A DNA stretch of 64,000 nt from positions 1,798,001 through 1,862,000 of the forward strand of contig JACONQ010000001.1 in assembly GCA_014281115.1 (NCBI GenBank), in the 5' to 3' direction. The stretch's first letter is position 1. Each line of letters begins with the position of its first letter. A program made the translations under genes and the position numbers. This DNA is from Laburnicola sp. R22_1 (Eukaryota > Ascomycota > Dothideomycetes > Pleosporales > Didymosphaeriaceae). The notes beneath the pieces are model-generated. The model did not search any database. It saw only the letters and a list, made by a program, of their open reading frames with translations, and was not told the origin of the DNA. Positions 1 through 12,070 of the stretch are shown here, piece by piece.

Positions 1-1612
1 TATATTAATTATGCTTAAAAGTATTATAATAAACTCTATTAGAGTAGACTTTTCTAAGTAGTTTAACTATACTCCTCTTTTTAAAGGCTAGAAAGATAAC
101 TAGTAGTTTTAGAAGTAACTATTAGTTACTTTTCTTACTTAATAGATAATAAATTACTAGTAGGGTAAAGTAGGAAAATTCCACTATAAGTGTTATATAA
201 ACTATTATTAGTAGGATATAGACAAGTATCCCCCTCTATATTATCTATTTTAGAACTATCTAGAGGTAGAGAGAACGTAGAGAACGTTCTAGAAGTTTTC
301 TAGATTAAAGGGTAGCAGCTTACTATAGTATAAATAGTAGTAAGATTAAGCAAAGTAGGAGTTACAGAGAGAGTATAGTAGATAGACCTAAAATAGTAGA
401 TCTTAAATAGCATATAAGCTAGTATATAGTCTATGCTAAGTAAAAATAAAGTATAAAATAAAATATATAAAACTTTAACTTCTATATTACCTTAATAGCC
501 TAACTCTAATTCCCTAGCTCTATACCTTATACTCTTACTATAATAGCTCTAGAAGGTAGTTATTAGGCAAGTTAGCTCTATAGAATATAGCGTAGTAGTT
601 ATTATTTATTAATTATTATTTATATTTAGAATATTAGGACTTCTAAAGTAGTCTCTCTAAATAGACCTTAGCATAGTGTAATAACTATCTAGCATAACTA
701 GTAACTAATAAACTAATACACCTTTACTAACTTATAGTAGGTAGAGAAGTATAAAAGTAGCCTTTTAAATAGACCTTAGCGTAGTGTAATAACTATCTAG
801 TATAACTAGTAACTAATAAACTAATATACCCTTACTAACTTATAGTAGGCAAAGGAGTTATATTAGTAGTCTTGCAGACCTTAGATAATATAACAACTAT
901 TTAGTATAACTAATAACTAACCTAATACACTCTTACCTACTTATAGTAGGCAAAGAAGTTATATTAGTAGTCTTGCAGATCTTAGGTAGTGTAATAACTA
1001 TCTAGCATAACTAATAACTAATCTAATATACTATTACCTACTTATAGTAGGTAAAAAAGTTATATTAGTAGTCTTATAAACCTTAGCGCAGAACTACTAC
1101 CTAATATAACTAGTAACTAATAAACTAATACACTCTTACTTACTTATAGTAAATAGAAGAGTTATATTAGTAGTTTTATAGACTTTAAGCAATTGCTTAG
1201 TATAACTAGTAACTAATAAGGTAAAACTTCTACTAATTTAACCGCCTATAGGCAGTATCTTAAGGAAGGAGTAGATATTATATTACTATCTATAGCTAAA
1301 TAAAAAGATTAATCTTAAAATAATATAAAGGCGATACACAGTCTTATAGGGCTAACCTATTAGAGATAGCTAAAATAGTTAAAAGAGCTAGTTAAATTAA
1401 TACTATTTTAAGATAGTAAATAAGAAAGAAACATAGGGGGCCCTTTCTTATATAGAGGGCGATATAGGGCATAGACCCACACTAGCCACACACTTACACT
1501 AACTAGAAAAGGTGTCTTTAGAAAGGTAAAAGGCGTAAATAGAAGAAAATAGAGTGATAAAAAAAAGGTAATAGGGTGTGCTTAGTAGAAAGGTTAGCAT
1601 AGAACTATTATA
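1..1612 (-). mobile_element. Family G LTR element, partial (5' LTR and leader)
   Basis: This is the right end of a minus-strand LTR element that continues off the left edge of the window. Its LTR lies at about 1324-1612 (start TATAAAGGCG, end TATTATA; TG...CA ends decayed by RIP). The stretch 1-1320 is the sequence just inside the 5' LTR, including a tandem-repeat leader. It matches 18,992-21,786 base for base apart from RIP changes and one 1.17-kb insertion in the other copy. Orientation is taken from the complete copy at 11428-21786. No intact reading frame remains. Confidence 0.8.
640..1215. repeat. About 100-bp tandem repeats in family G leader
   Basis: Roughly six imperfect copies of a unit of about 90-105 bp lie in tandem. 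Each contains TAACTAGTAACTAATAAACT and a TTATAGTAGG motif. The same array sits next to the 5' LTR in the other G copies (20815-21415, and 44920-45123 plus 46316-46530 where it is split by a C element). It is therefore a constant part of the element's 5' leader and not a local satellite. Confidence 0.75.
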
Positions 1613-1668
1613 ATATAATTCCCCTATACACTCTCTATACTTATTAGTATAGAGTATTAGATATTAAT
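1613..1668. repeat. Remnant end of family E element
   Basis: The bases after the G LTR (CACTCTCTATACTTATTAG, then TATAGAGTATTAGATATTAA) match the right end and flank of the family E copy at 26071-26313. The G element therefore appears to have inserted into an older E copy. Confidence 0.45.
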
Positions 1669-1782
1669 ATCTATATAGCTAGCTATAGAGTACCTATTCT
1701 ATACTAATTAGTAGTTAACTAACTCTTAACTATTAAATTAGTAAGAGTAAAGATAAATTATATAAGTTATTATTAGCTATAT

Positions 1783-1890
1783 GTAGCGTTAAATTAACTA
1801 TCTAGGGTAGCATAATAAAGGCTTTTATCTCAAATAACATAATAAAAAAAGCAGAGCCCCCTATTTAGTAATTAAAAAAAAGCGTGAAAT
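1783..1890 (+). mobile_element. Short family B element (B1)
   Basis: This copy starts GTAGCGTTAAATTAAC, runs 108 bp through the AAGCAGAGCCCCCT motif and stops at AGCGTGAAA. A 13-bp duplication, TTATTAGCTATAT, flanks it at 1770-1782 and 1891-1903. It lies 38 bp from an oppositely oriented copy (B2), so the pair looks like one palindromic MITE. The separate duplications show two independent insertions. Confidence 0.85.
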
Positions 1891-1928
1891 TTATTAGCTA
1901 TATAATTTATTTCATTATACCCTATTCT

Positions 1929-2037
1929 TATTTTCACGCTCTTTTTAATTACTAAGCAGGGGGCTCTGCTTTTTTGTCATGTTATTTGAGATGAAAGCCT
2001 TTGTCGTCCTATCCCTAGGTAGTTAATTTAACGCCAC
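1929..2037 (-). mobile_element. Short family B element (B2)
   Basis: This is a minus-strand copy ending TTAACGCCAC. The 12-bp duplication ATACCCTATTCT flanks it at 1917-1928 and 2038-2049. It is little changed by RIP (AAGCAGGGGGCTCTGC intact), as expected for a repeat below the usual length threshold for RIP. Confidence 0.85.
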
Positions 2038-2792
2038 ATACCCTATTCTCTATATATAAGAGGATAGTAGATTAAACCTTTATAGAGTTAGTAAGTAGAT
2101 ATTACTACTCTATAAAATAAAGAAAGCGATTATATAAGACATAGAAAACCTATTCGTATTTATAAAAATAGTAGATTAACTCTTTTATTAAGTTAGTAAG
2201 CAGATATTACTACTATATAAAATTTAAGATCGCATTATTTATTTACTGTTAATTATCTTTTAATACATTTTTTTAATTTAAGCCTGCATAGGTTAGGATA
2301 GAAAGGCCGCTCTAGTACAGCGTCTAAAAATATAGTCTACACCTAGTCTTTACTAATATAATAATAGTTTAACAAACTAGTTAACTCCACACTTGCCTAA
2401 TATCTATAAGCACTCTAATACCTACTAAATTTACTTAAAGTGTGTATAGAAAACTAACTTCTTACTCTATTATTACTAATATTAGCGATTGCGCTATAAG
2501 CACGCTACTACTCTAGTATACTTACACATTATACTTACTATCTAACACTATAACTATAAAGATCTAACGTATCTATATAACGCTCTTCTTCTCTAGCAAC
2601 TTATTAATAAACACTTTTATTTTCTCTTTACTATTTTTAATTCTGTCCTTATTTATTTTCTTTCTAGTATATAGTAACGTAAAATATTATAGGTATAGTA
2701 GAAAGTCTCTATATTTATTACTACGCCTATAGTTACTAATCTATTACTAGCCTAACTAGTATACTAGAACTACTTTATATAGGGTAAGGTAT

Positions 2793-2890
2793 TTCTCTCC
2801 TAGAATTAATCTATAATATATAATCCTAGACCGACTGTTTAACTAACTACTATATTACGTAATTAATAATTTCTTTAATAATATTTTTGG

Positions 2891-2926
<36 letters not shown>

Positions 2927-5333
2927 TATAATAGCAACTAACTTAACTAGCTTATTACTCTCCTATAGTAGATCTTCTCTTGCAACTAGCGAGCTATATA
3001 CCGCTCCCTAGAACCTTACTACTGCCGCCTATCTCCTCTATACTCCTACTACTACTAATTACCCTTACCTTTACCCTTATTACTTATAGTCCCCTACCTT
3101 AATAGTAATCTAGATAATTACTACTACTTTAATAAGCTTTTTACACTACTACTACGTCTCTAGCGTCTTATATATTATAATAAACTTTTTCTCCCCTTTA
3201 CTCTAGTCCTTACTCTTATAGTCCTTATTACCTTTATTTTTAATTATATTTTTAAACTTCTATAGTATAATCTCTATATTATACTATTATTATATTATAA
3301 AGACTACGTCTCTTTTACTAATATTTAGATACTAAAGGACTACTTTACACTTTAGAATTTAGAGATATAAGATATAGTAAATTAGCCTAAAGATATTACT
3401 AATAGGGTACTTAAAGATAAGCTCTAGAGGTCTTTTTAATAATCCTTCTAGTTGCACAAGGTTGCTAAATCTCTAGGAATTATTCTTAACTTTGCCTAGC
3501 TAGTTATTTATGCCCTAACTAAATTTAATAATTGCTATATTGCTATAGGTATTAGACTTAGACGCAATATTAGGTTACTAGGAAGTAGTTATTACGTTAC
3601 TAAATATAATAAATAAAGAGTTAGATTTAAAAAATATAGTATTTTATATTAAAGTAAAGATTTAGTATATTAGATATTACTAATCTTATAAAAGACTTGT
3701 ACACTATATATATAGTAAACTATAGCTGCGCTACTATTAGATTGTAAGCGTAATAACTAAAATATAGTTAAGTATTCTATTACCTACACTACTTCTATAG
3801 TTGCAACTTTGCGTAGGTCTACTATAGCTTTTTAATAGTCTACTAGTTAAGAGATAATATATAACTTAGTTATGCCTAACTATCTATTAACTACCCTTCT
3901 AGGCAGGAGTATAAACTGCCTCTACTTATTAGTTTTTAAGTGGCCTCACTGCGTTTAATTACTGCGTTTTTTTATTATATTATAGCACTCACGTAATATT
4001 ATATTATGTGCGTGCTAAGCCCTAGAGCGTGTTAAAGTTTTTCTAATGTCTCCCCTAGCTTCTAAGATAACCTACAATAATAACACCCTATCCACCTGTC
4101 TGCCTACTGTGTTACTAAATAATTAACACCCACCTTTTAACCTTTCGCTACGTTACTAAATAATTAACTACTTAGAACTCCTAGACGCACGCTTTACCAC
4201 TACAATATATAATAAATTACGCGCACGCTTTCTATCTCTAACACTAAATAGCACCCTAACACTTCTAGTGTTAGCCTTACTCTACCTATTACCTATAGAA
4301 GTCCTATAGTATAAGTATGTATTTATATATTTACTATATCTCTATTATCTATTTCTAGTAAAATCTATTAGTATAACAACCCTCTAGAACCTTTAGATTA
4401 AATAGCAGCGTCTTATACTTTATATATCTCTAATAACCTTTAGTAAATCTAGCCTATTACTTTTTAAAATAGCTCTAGTTTAGTTTATCTATAATATAGC
4501 TAAGGACTAGGCTGCTAAAATAGTAGAGAGAGAGCTACAGGTCGAAATCCATAGCCTCTAGAGTACCTAGATATTTACTAATACCGTAATAAGACAAACT
4601 AGCTATAGTAATCTATTTGCTATATAACTTATATTGTGCCGCTATACTATTAGTAATATTAGAAGGTATTTTAGTTAGTATTATTCTTTTTATTATTATC
4701 TTTCTTATTATTATTCTTCTTATTGTTATTCTTTTTATTGTATATATATGGGCGCGTAACCGCCCGCCCTATAGAAAGCGTGTTATTTAGTTAAGGAAAG
4801 GCTATTAGTACCTTAGCGGATAGTAACCTTAAGGTCTTACGTAATAATATACTCTATATATAAGGGTAGATAAACACTTAATCTAGTTATAGATTTTTAT
4901 ACTTTGTGCGTAGGCAGCGATATTATATTATTATCTTTAACTTTAACTTTAGTATCTATAGACTATAGTACACTGTAATTAACTACCTTATTAATATAAG
5001 GGGCTAATTTGCATATGCTAATAAACAGTCCCTAGCCTAACCTATTTCTAAGCTTTACTTTTTTTAATGCGTTTTTAGCACACCTATAGCTTTCCCTTAT
5101 AGCGTTATACTATATACTAGAAGGTCTACAATATTTCTCTTCTAGATTTATTAACTACTATTGTTAATACTGCTATATAAAAAGTTAATAATAAAATTAT
5201 TATTATTTTGTATATATTTTGTTACTACTACTATATACTAGGTACTAGGTTTTAGTGCCTTCTATTTTACTTCTCTCTGTGTATAGTCTAGAATTAACAT
5301 TAGTTAGAATCTTCACATAATAAAGATCTTTAA
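2793..5333 (-). mobile_element. Family A element (A1), itself split by a nested insertion
   Basis: A1 is a minus-strand family A copy, beginning TTCTCTCCTAG and ending AAAGATCTTTAA. An exact 13-bp duplication, TAGGGTAAGGTAT, lies at 2780-2792 and 5334-5346. It sits inside C element C1 and contains a further insertion at 3895-5148. Without that insertion it is about 1.28 kb, like the other full A copies. A (TAA)n run lies near 2893-2927. Confidence 0.85.
3895..5148. mobile_element. Unclassified 1.25-kb insertion in A1
   Basis: This insertion interrupts family A sequence and is bounded by a 10-bp duplication, TATTAACTAC, at 3885-3894 and 5149-5158. I see no clear inverted ends (CCTTCTAGGCAGG at left, CTTCTAGATTT at right) and recognise no coding sequence. 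It is less TA-saturated than its host at about 3,950-4,270. A pyrimidine-rich ATT/CTT run lies at about 4679-4742. Confidence 0.6.
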
Positions 5334-6075
5334 TAGGGTAAGGTATACCTTCTACTTTCTATTAATAATACTTTAGACAAAGTAGTATTCTAGTATAGAC
5401 TTAATAATATTAGCAAGCGAATAAATCTTTAGAGCGTACTTTTAGGCAGCGTTAACAGCAGTATTAGTATTAGCACTAGGACCTAGAAAGATAGTAGAAA
5501 ATAGAGTAATAGTAAAAGTCTTCTTAAGGTTAACTTTAATATAAAAATAGACTATTAGTATACCTATAGTATATAAACTCCTACTTAGCATATATCTTAT
5601 AATAGCACAAACCTACTAATATAGCTATTACTAGCAATCTTTAGAAATAATAGTAGAGAAGATAATAGTTATAGTGTTATACTAGTTGCGGTGCCAGCGC
5701 TATTATTTTATCTTCTCTCCCCCTAACTCTAAACTAGTATAGCAATGTGGCCTTATTATATTTTATATATAGATTTTTTACTTAGAGTGCGCGCGCTAAG
5801 CTTACTAACCTCGCTTAGCTTACTTATAATACGCTAACCCTTTTTTATTAACACTTTAAAACGCTTTTCTATATATATAATAGTAGGAGAGATAACTACT
5901 ATTATTATAATATTTTTATTAGAAACTTCTTAGTCGCAACAAAAATATGAAATTTAAAAGGAGATAGTGCACTAATTATATTACTAGTAACTATATAAAT
6001 ATATAGTTAGATAATAATAAACCCTAATAAAGCGCAACTTTTTATATAACTAACCTATTAAATAAACTAGTTACT

Positions 6076-6255
6076 AGACTAGTAAAAAGGTTTAGAGTAC
6101 CTAGCTTAGGTATAGGGTTAGGTTAGAGTTGCATAGACCCTAGGTATAGGTTAGATTAGGTTATATAGACCCTAGGTATAGGTTAGGTTAGGTTACACAA
6201 ACTTCTAGATATAGGTTAGGTTAGAGTACCTATTAGAGTTGCGTAACTTATATTA
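6076..6255 (-). repeat. Family T fragment with telomere-like motifs
   Basis: Three to four units of about 35 bp carry GGTATAGGTTAGGTTAG with TAGACCCTA spacers. The left edge, CTAGACTAGTAAAAAGGT, resembles the right end of the complete T element at 24102-24560 in reverse. The TTAGG motifs therefore belong to a dispersed element, not to a telomere. Confidence 0.55.
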
Positions 6256-6618
6256 TATAAAATTAATAATAATAAAATTAGTAACTTTAGTTACTCTCTA
6301 AAGGTATATAAGAAAAGAGATCTAAGTAAAAGTAAAATTAACACTATTTTACTATTAATACCTATATTTATTATGTTTTATTATTACTAATATTATAGTA
6401 ACACTAAGGCCTTAACTACTTTTATAGTAGCTACTCTTAGTAAAAAGGAGTTAGTAGCTTACTATCTAAAACCTTAGAACCTTATATAGTTTTAATAGTC
6501 TTTTTATTAGCTAGTGGCTTTAATAAATTATTCCTCTTATTTAATAGCTCTATATGCCCTAAATTATCCTCCCCTATATTAGAATCTAATAACTTTATAG
6601 ATTGCTTATTAGTTATTA
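6256..6618. other. RIP-degraded sequence without recognisable feature
   Basis: This TA-rich stretch holds part of a 71-codon minus-strand open frame (6482-6697) that runs into the adjacent A element and resembles no family I recognise. I treat it as a chance survivor or fragment. Confidence 0.4.
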
Positions 6619-7779
6619 TTAAAGATCTTTGTTGTGTGGAGATTCTAACCAAGATTAAGTCCACATTATACACAGAGAGGAGTAAAATAGAAGGCACTAT
6701 AACCTAGTATCTAGTACATAGTAGTAGTAATAAAATATATATAAAATAATAATAATTTTGTTATTAGCATTCTGTATAATAGTATTGTTAATAGTAGTTA
6801 ATAGATAGTCTACTATCTAGCATAACTAAGTTATATATTATCTCTTAACTAGTAGACTATTAGAGAGCTATAGTACAGCATAGAGTTGTAACTATAGTTT
6901 TTATACGCATATTATATAAGTCTGCCTCTTATAACGTCTATAATATCTAAAAATTCTTCTCCTTTAATATATATAACACTAAGTCTTTTAAATCTAACTT
7001 TTTAATATATACAGTAAGCTAGCTTTTTAGTATCCTAAGATTAAGTTATCTAATATCTGCAGTTAGATAGCTACTAGAGAATTTAAAACTGGTATAGATA
7101 ACTAGCTAGGTAATATTAGCTATTTAGCCTACCTACTACAAAATATAGTTAAGGTAGGCCTACTAAAGGACTAGATTAATTATACTATTCTAGAGATTAT
7201 AACTAATAATCTATTTAGGCTATATACTATCTTTATATAACTCTAAATTCGTAAGTATAAGACTATCCTTTTATATAAAGGCCTAAGTAATAATATAGCA
7301 ATATTTATATAATAATAATAGTTTCTTACTATTGCGTTATTAGTAAGGCTAAAGAATAGACTAAAATATAGTAGTAGGTAACTATTAGAAAAGAAGAGGG
7401 TATTTTTTATATATTGCTAGAGCGCGCGCGCATAGCTATAGTAGGAGAAGTTCCTAGTAGTAGTTAAGATCTTATAGGCGTATAAGAATAATAAGAAATA
7501 AGGGTAGTAGTATAATAAGAATAAGGGTAAGTAGTAGTAGGGGGAATATAGAGAAGATAGGCAGTGGCAAGGTCCTAGGAGGTAGTATATAGCTTACTAG
7601 TTATAAGAAGAAATCTACTATAGAAAAGTAATAAAATAGTTAGGTTAGTTGCTATCATAATTATTATTGTTATTATTATAGTAAAAAATATTATTAAAGA
7701 AATTATTAATTATGTAACATAGTAGTTAGTTAAATAGCTAGCGTAGAATTATGTAATATTTTAAATTAATCGTAGGGGA
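6619..7779 (+). mobile_element. Family A element (A2)
   Basis: A full-length copy of about 1.16 kb, from TTAAAGATCTTTG to GTAGGGGAGAA, collinear with A3 and A4. I could not find a clean target duplication, so the outer edges are set by alignment to the other copies. The degraded plus-strand frame near 7,280-7,640 is rich in Arg, Gln and Lys codons and reads like a basic nucleic-acid-binding tail, but I do not recognise the family. Confidence 0.7.
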
Positions 7780-7929
7780 GAACTTTAGTAGTGTATTACT
7801 CTACGTTATAAGAAATTACTTAAATTACTATAGTAACTAGTTAATTGCGATATAAATAGTATAAAGCTGCGCGCTAGTTAATTTATAATAACTTTCTATA
7901 ATAATTTTTTATAATAACTTTCTATGGTT

Positions 7930-8034
7930 ATTTTTTGTGACTAAGGGGTTTCTAATAAAAATATTATAATAATAGTAGATATCCCTCCTGCGGTTATATA
8001 CACAGAAAAGCGTTTTAAGGTAATGACTTTCTAT
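7930..8034 (+). mobile_element. Short family C element (C2)
   Basis: This starts TTTTTTGTGACTAAGGGG and runs through ATATACACAGAAAAGCGTTT, matching the first 100 bases of the C family. It lies inside a 13-bp minisatellite (units on both sides), so its duplication cannot be told apart from the repeat. Confidence 0.65.
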
Positions 8035-8036
8035 AA

Positions 8037-8221
8037 TAACTTTCTATAATAACTTTCTATAATAACTTTCTATAATAACTTTCTATAATAACTTTCTATA
8101 ATAACTTTCTATAATAACTTTCTATAATAACTTTCTATAATAACTTTCTATAATAACTTTCTATAATAACTTTCTATAATAACTTTCTATAATAACTTTC
8201 TATAATAACTTTCTATAATAA
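8037..8221. repeat. 13-bp minisatellite, about 14 units
   Basis: The unit CTTTCTATAATAA repeats about 14 times with almost no variation. Two or three further units lie upstream at about 7903-7925, separated by the C2 insertion. The uniformity contrasts with the heavily mutated surroundings and suggests recent expansion. Confidence 0.9.
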
Positions 8222-9015
8222 TAGCTAATATACCTTATAAAGAGAATTTAGAATAGATATCTAAACCTAGATTTTGTTTATATATTGCTGCTATAATGTC
8301 TTTTTAGAGTTAAAATTAATAAGTGCTAATAACTTAAGGTAATAGATAATATCTTAAACTATAAGGTTAATAATATAAGCAAGATATAGGATTATATTCT
8401 CTTTTTAGTTTTAGATAATATTCTCCTCTAATAGTTTATGCTAGACACTTTAAGCTCGGGTGCTATTATTAATAGTATTATTATATATAATAGCTAGGAG
8501 CTTTTGCGCAGTTTCTATGTCCTTAAGAATCTATAGTACCTCTAATACTATTAATACTTTAGTATAGCTGCTATATATTAGTATAAAGTTAAGTAGCTTC
8601 TTCTTAAGCTACTAAATATTATTAATATAGTAACTATTAATAGCTAGAAAACTGAGGTAATTAGCCGCAGACTACGCATTAAGCGAGATAGAGAGTTTAA
8701 TTGCCCTACTAATATTACTAAGGATAGCTGTCTTAGTAGCGTTAAATTTATTTAGAAATATCTAGTAGAACCTATATTAGCTAGTTATTGCAGTATTAGG
8801 TCTAAGGAAATAAAGAAAGTGTTAAAAAATAGCTACTTTACTATTTAAAAAGACTAGCTATTATTAATTACTACTTATATAAGTTTAGTTTTAAATATCT
8901 ATAAAGAGTATATAGGATATAAAATAGCTATTTGCTTTTTTATACTAAGAAGTAAAAGTCCTTTTATAAATAGGCTTATTCTACTATATATATACTTAGG
9001 ATCTTATATAGTTAA
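8222..9015. other. RIP-degraded sequence, nothing recognised
   Basis: TA-rich, with stops in all frames. I see no terminal repeats and no recognisable protein motif here. Confidence 0.5.
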
Positions 9016-9141
9016 TCTTTTTTTGTTACTACCTTTTTCACGCTCTTTTTAATTACTAAGCAGGGGGCTCTGCTTTTTTGTCATGTTATTTAAGATAAAA
9101 GCCTTTGTCGTGCTACCTATAGATAGTTAATTTAACGCCAC
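9016..9141 (-). mobile_element. Short family B element (B3)
   Basis: A 126-bp minus-strand copy from the T-rich CTTTTTTTGTTACTACC end to TTAACGCCAC. It is flanked by the 10-bp duplication ATATAGTTAA at 9006-9015 and 9142-9151. Confidence 0.8.
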
Positions 9142-9151
9142 ATATAGTTAA

Positions 9152-11350
9152 GAAGGTACTTAGTACTAATTAGCTAGGTACTAGTAGAGTTAACACTTAG
9201 GTGTTATAGTGCATAGCTATAGTTAAGATAGAATATATATAGATAACTAAAGGGGTACTTTACGCCCTTCTAAAATATAGTCTTAATAATACCTATATAA
9301 AGGTAAGAGTTTTAGTATAAGTTATAAGTTTATTTATCTTTATTCTATTAAGTACTAGACTACTACGCGTCCTATATAGTAAATATCTTTTTTCCTATCT
9401 TTAACTTTTAAAAGTTTAAAGAGGGATGTTAGATAAGACAAAATATCCTACTTTCTAACCTATTAGCTTATAGGGCTAGAATTCTATATTTAAGAAGAGT
9501 ATTTAGTAGTAAGGCAACTAGTTTATTAATATAGGGCTGTATAGTAATTTCTAGAATAGGTATAGCACTTAATATAGTACTTAAGAATATTAGTATAATA
9601 AAAAGATATAATAACTAGTTAAATAGTTGTTTAAGAGAATAGTAGTTTAAGAAGAAAATAAGATAAAGTAAATTCTATATTATTAACTATAGTAGTGTTT
9701 AACTAATAATAAGGTTAGCTAGAAATAGTATATAGCCCTTTATTATAGAGTTAGTTTTAGATAGCAATTAGCTTATTACTATACTACTATAGGCGGCATT
9801 CTTAGTAACTAGTATATAATTATTAGCTATAATAATTAGCTATAGCAAAACTACAACTTTAGCTTATCTTATTCTATGTGCTAATTATTATCTAAAACCC
9901 CCTTAGCACCTAAGCCCCCCTTATTATCTAAAACCCCCTTAGTACCTAAGCCCCCCTTATTATCTAAACTCCTCTTAGTACCTAAACCCCTAAAGTTTAA
10001 GAAACTCTTAAAGTCTATATTCTTATTTATAATATTAAAGTTATACCTATCTAGCAGCTTCTAATAATAAGCCTTAAACTTCTCTCTATTATTTTTAATT
10101 TCCTCTTTACACTCTTTATTATTATTCCCTTAATATATACCTTATTACAATTAAGTATACTATCCTTACTATAGTTAATAAGGTTAGTAAGAGGACTAGA
10201 CTTATAGTAACTAATAATTATTAGTAAAGGTATATAATAAATAAGTATAATAAACTTATAACTATTACTAGCTCTTTAGTAGTTAGACCTATCTTTACAC
10301 TATTATAGAAGTCCTTTTACTTTTTCTTATTAGCTTTACTCTTAAAGCTATTAGCCTTAAGCTTTTTTAGGCCTATCTTATATATATTATATAAAAGCTT
10401 TTTATATATACTACTATAACTAAAAATTTATTTATCTACGCAACTTTATAGTCTAAGAGGGCCTTTCCCTTACTAGTAATAATTCTACGCTTAGCTAGGG
10501 CTGCTTAGTAGGCCCTTATATTAACTTTATTCTTAATCTTATTTTACTTCTTATACATAGCTATTAGTTTTGCTTCTAACTAGTTGCCTACTCCTTATTA
10601 ATTAACTAATATATAATAATAGAATGTAATAATATACTACTTTTTTAATTCTTAAAGTAGAACTATGTAAGCTCTTCTTTTTCCTATATAAGCTATTAAT
10701 ACTTTTGCGCTTTAAAGAATAGTTAGTAGTCTTTATTATTATAAAGCTTCTTCTTAAGCTAATTTAGTAAAGTTTAGTGCCCTTTTTTTACTATAGAGTG
10801 CATTATAAGACCTCTACGTAATAATATAGACGCTATTACTAAGTGCACTTTTAAATAGCACTTTATAGTTAGTAGGATAACCTTTCTAAAAGCTACCTTA
10901 TCTAAAATATAAAAGGATAGTGCTAATCTCTTTATTTCTAAATATAAAGCCCTATTTATATTAGTATATAGTATAATAAAAGGCTATAATTACTAGGTAC
11001 CTTAGTAAGACCCTCCCACTTATTACGCTTACAATTTGCTAGAATCTATAGGCTACTACTTAAGAGGCCCTTTAGGATATTAAGAGACTCTTTCTTAATA
11101 GACACTATAGTATAGAGTGTAATAATAGTACATAATAACTGTAGTTAATATTATAGGAATAATAAAAATATTATTATTATTATAAAAAGCAGCTATAGAG
11201 GCCTATGCATATAAGCAAGGCGCTAATAATACTAGCGTGTTTTCTTTACTTACCTTGCCGTCTACTTAGCTACTTTACCTTACTACCCTCCTAGCTACTT
11301 TTTTAATACTCTATAGCCTTAACTACTACATAATCTTAATTTCTAAAATA
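9152..11350 (-). pseudogene. Unrecognised RIP-degraded coding relic
   Basis: The minus strand between about 11,050 and 9,880 keeps stretches of protein-like reading, with many Lys, Arg and Leu codons and stops mostly where Gln, Trp or Arg codons would be expected. I cannot assign a family. The stretch ends at the start of the histone H3-like relic at 11351. Bases 9,152-9,880 show nothing I recognise. Confidence 0.35.
9885..9992. repeat. 36-bp tandem repeat, three units
   Basis: The units begin at 9885, 9921 and 9957 (TTATTATCTAAAAC, then CCCTTAG...CTAAG and a C run). The unit length equals 12 codons, and the minus strand reads as a Gly/Lys-rich 12-residue repeat. It is probably an in-frame repeat of the degraded minus-strand coding region around it. 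Confidence 0.75.
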
Positions 11351-11427
11351 ATAGCATATACTAGACTATCTAGATATATTAAAGCAGCTACTAATAAAAC
11401 TTTAGTAAAAGAAAAGAAGCTACTAGT
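11351..11427 (+). pseudogene. Histone H3-like relic, N-terminal piece
   Basis: This encodes the divergent N-terminal tail of a histone H3-like protein. The start codon reads ATA, as expected if RIP changed ATG. The frame continues through basic residues to CTACTAGT, where the G element at 11428 is inserted. Reading across that element (duplication CTAGT), the frame continues without a shift at 21792 into the H3 tail and fold. H3 begins MARTKQTARKS. Here the tail is only loosely similar (Ala-x-Thr-Arg, then Ala-Ala-Thr and several Lys), so this is either an H3 variant or a diverged copy. Upstream sequence shows no certain promoter. Confidence 0.65.
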
Positions 11428-12070
11428 TGTAAGGGCGGTATACGGCCTTATAGAAATAACCTATTAGAAATAGCTAGAATAGTTAAAAGAGCTAGTTAAA
11501 TTAATACTATTCTAAAATAGTGGATAAAAAAGAAATATAGGGAGCCCTTTCTTATATAGAGGGTAGTATAGGGCACAGGCCTACGCTAGCTACACACTAA
11601 TACTAACTAGAAAAGGCGCCTTTAGAAAGGTAAAAGGCATAGATAGAAGGAAATAAGGTATAAAAAAAGTAATAGAGTGTACTTAGTAGAAAGGCTAGTA
11701 TAGGACTATTATATAACCTCTCTTTTAAAGTCTAAAAATAGAAAGAAAAGTACGTAAAAATAGGGTGTTTTAGTGGATTTTTAATATAACTAGCACTATT
11801 TTAGGGCTAAAAAGGATTGAAATAAGGGTAATAGGCCCCTATAGTTCTAATAGTAGCCTTAGGTTTTAATTTAGTTGCTATTTAGTAGAGATATTAAGAA
11901 AAGTTATTAGAGGTAAATTAGTAAATTAGTAAAAAAACATAGTAGAAACTATATCTTAGTGTTTAGCGTTTTACTAATAAAGCGTATCTTTAGCTTTAAT
12001 ACTATATAAAAACATAGTTAGCTAAAAAAATTCTAGTTAGTTTATTACGCGCTAGCGTAATTATATTATA

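Larger units (their letters stand above)
2228..5949 (-). mobile_element. Full-length family C element (C1), split by nested A1
   Basis: The left part (about 2228-2779) and right part (5347-5949) together match the C element at 45132-46315 in reverse, from the GTTAATTATC-type far end to the constant GTCGCAAC end. A short direct repeat, AAATTTAA, flanks it (2220-2227 and 5950-5957). Family A element A1 interrupts it at 2793-5333. The reading frame shared with C5 and family B is destroyed by stops. Confidence 0.75.

Noticed and set aside
640..1215. A CRISPR-like or satellite array
   Set aside because: The units are contiguous, without unique spacers, and are part of the G element leader in a eukaryotic genome.
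1783..2037. A palindromic MITE with arms of about 110 bp and TA duplication
   Set aside because: Each arm has its own 12-13 bp target duplication, so it is two insertions.
4545..4560. GGTCGAAATCC as a Pol III B box of a SINE
   Set aside because: A single imperfect match without an A box or tRNA-like fold.
6482..6697. A 71-codon minus frame as a gene
   Set aside because: It runs from unassigned RIPped sequence into family A sequence and has no domain; probably chance.
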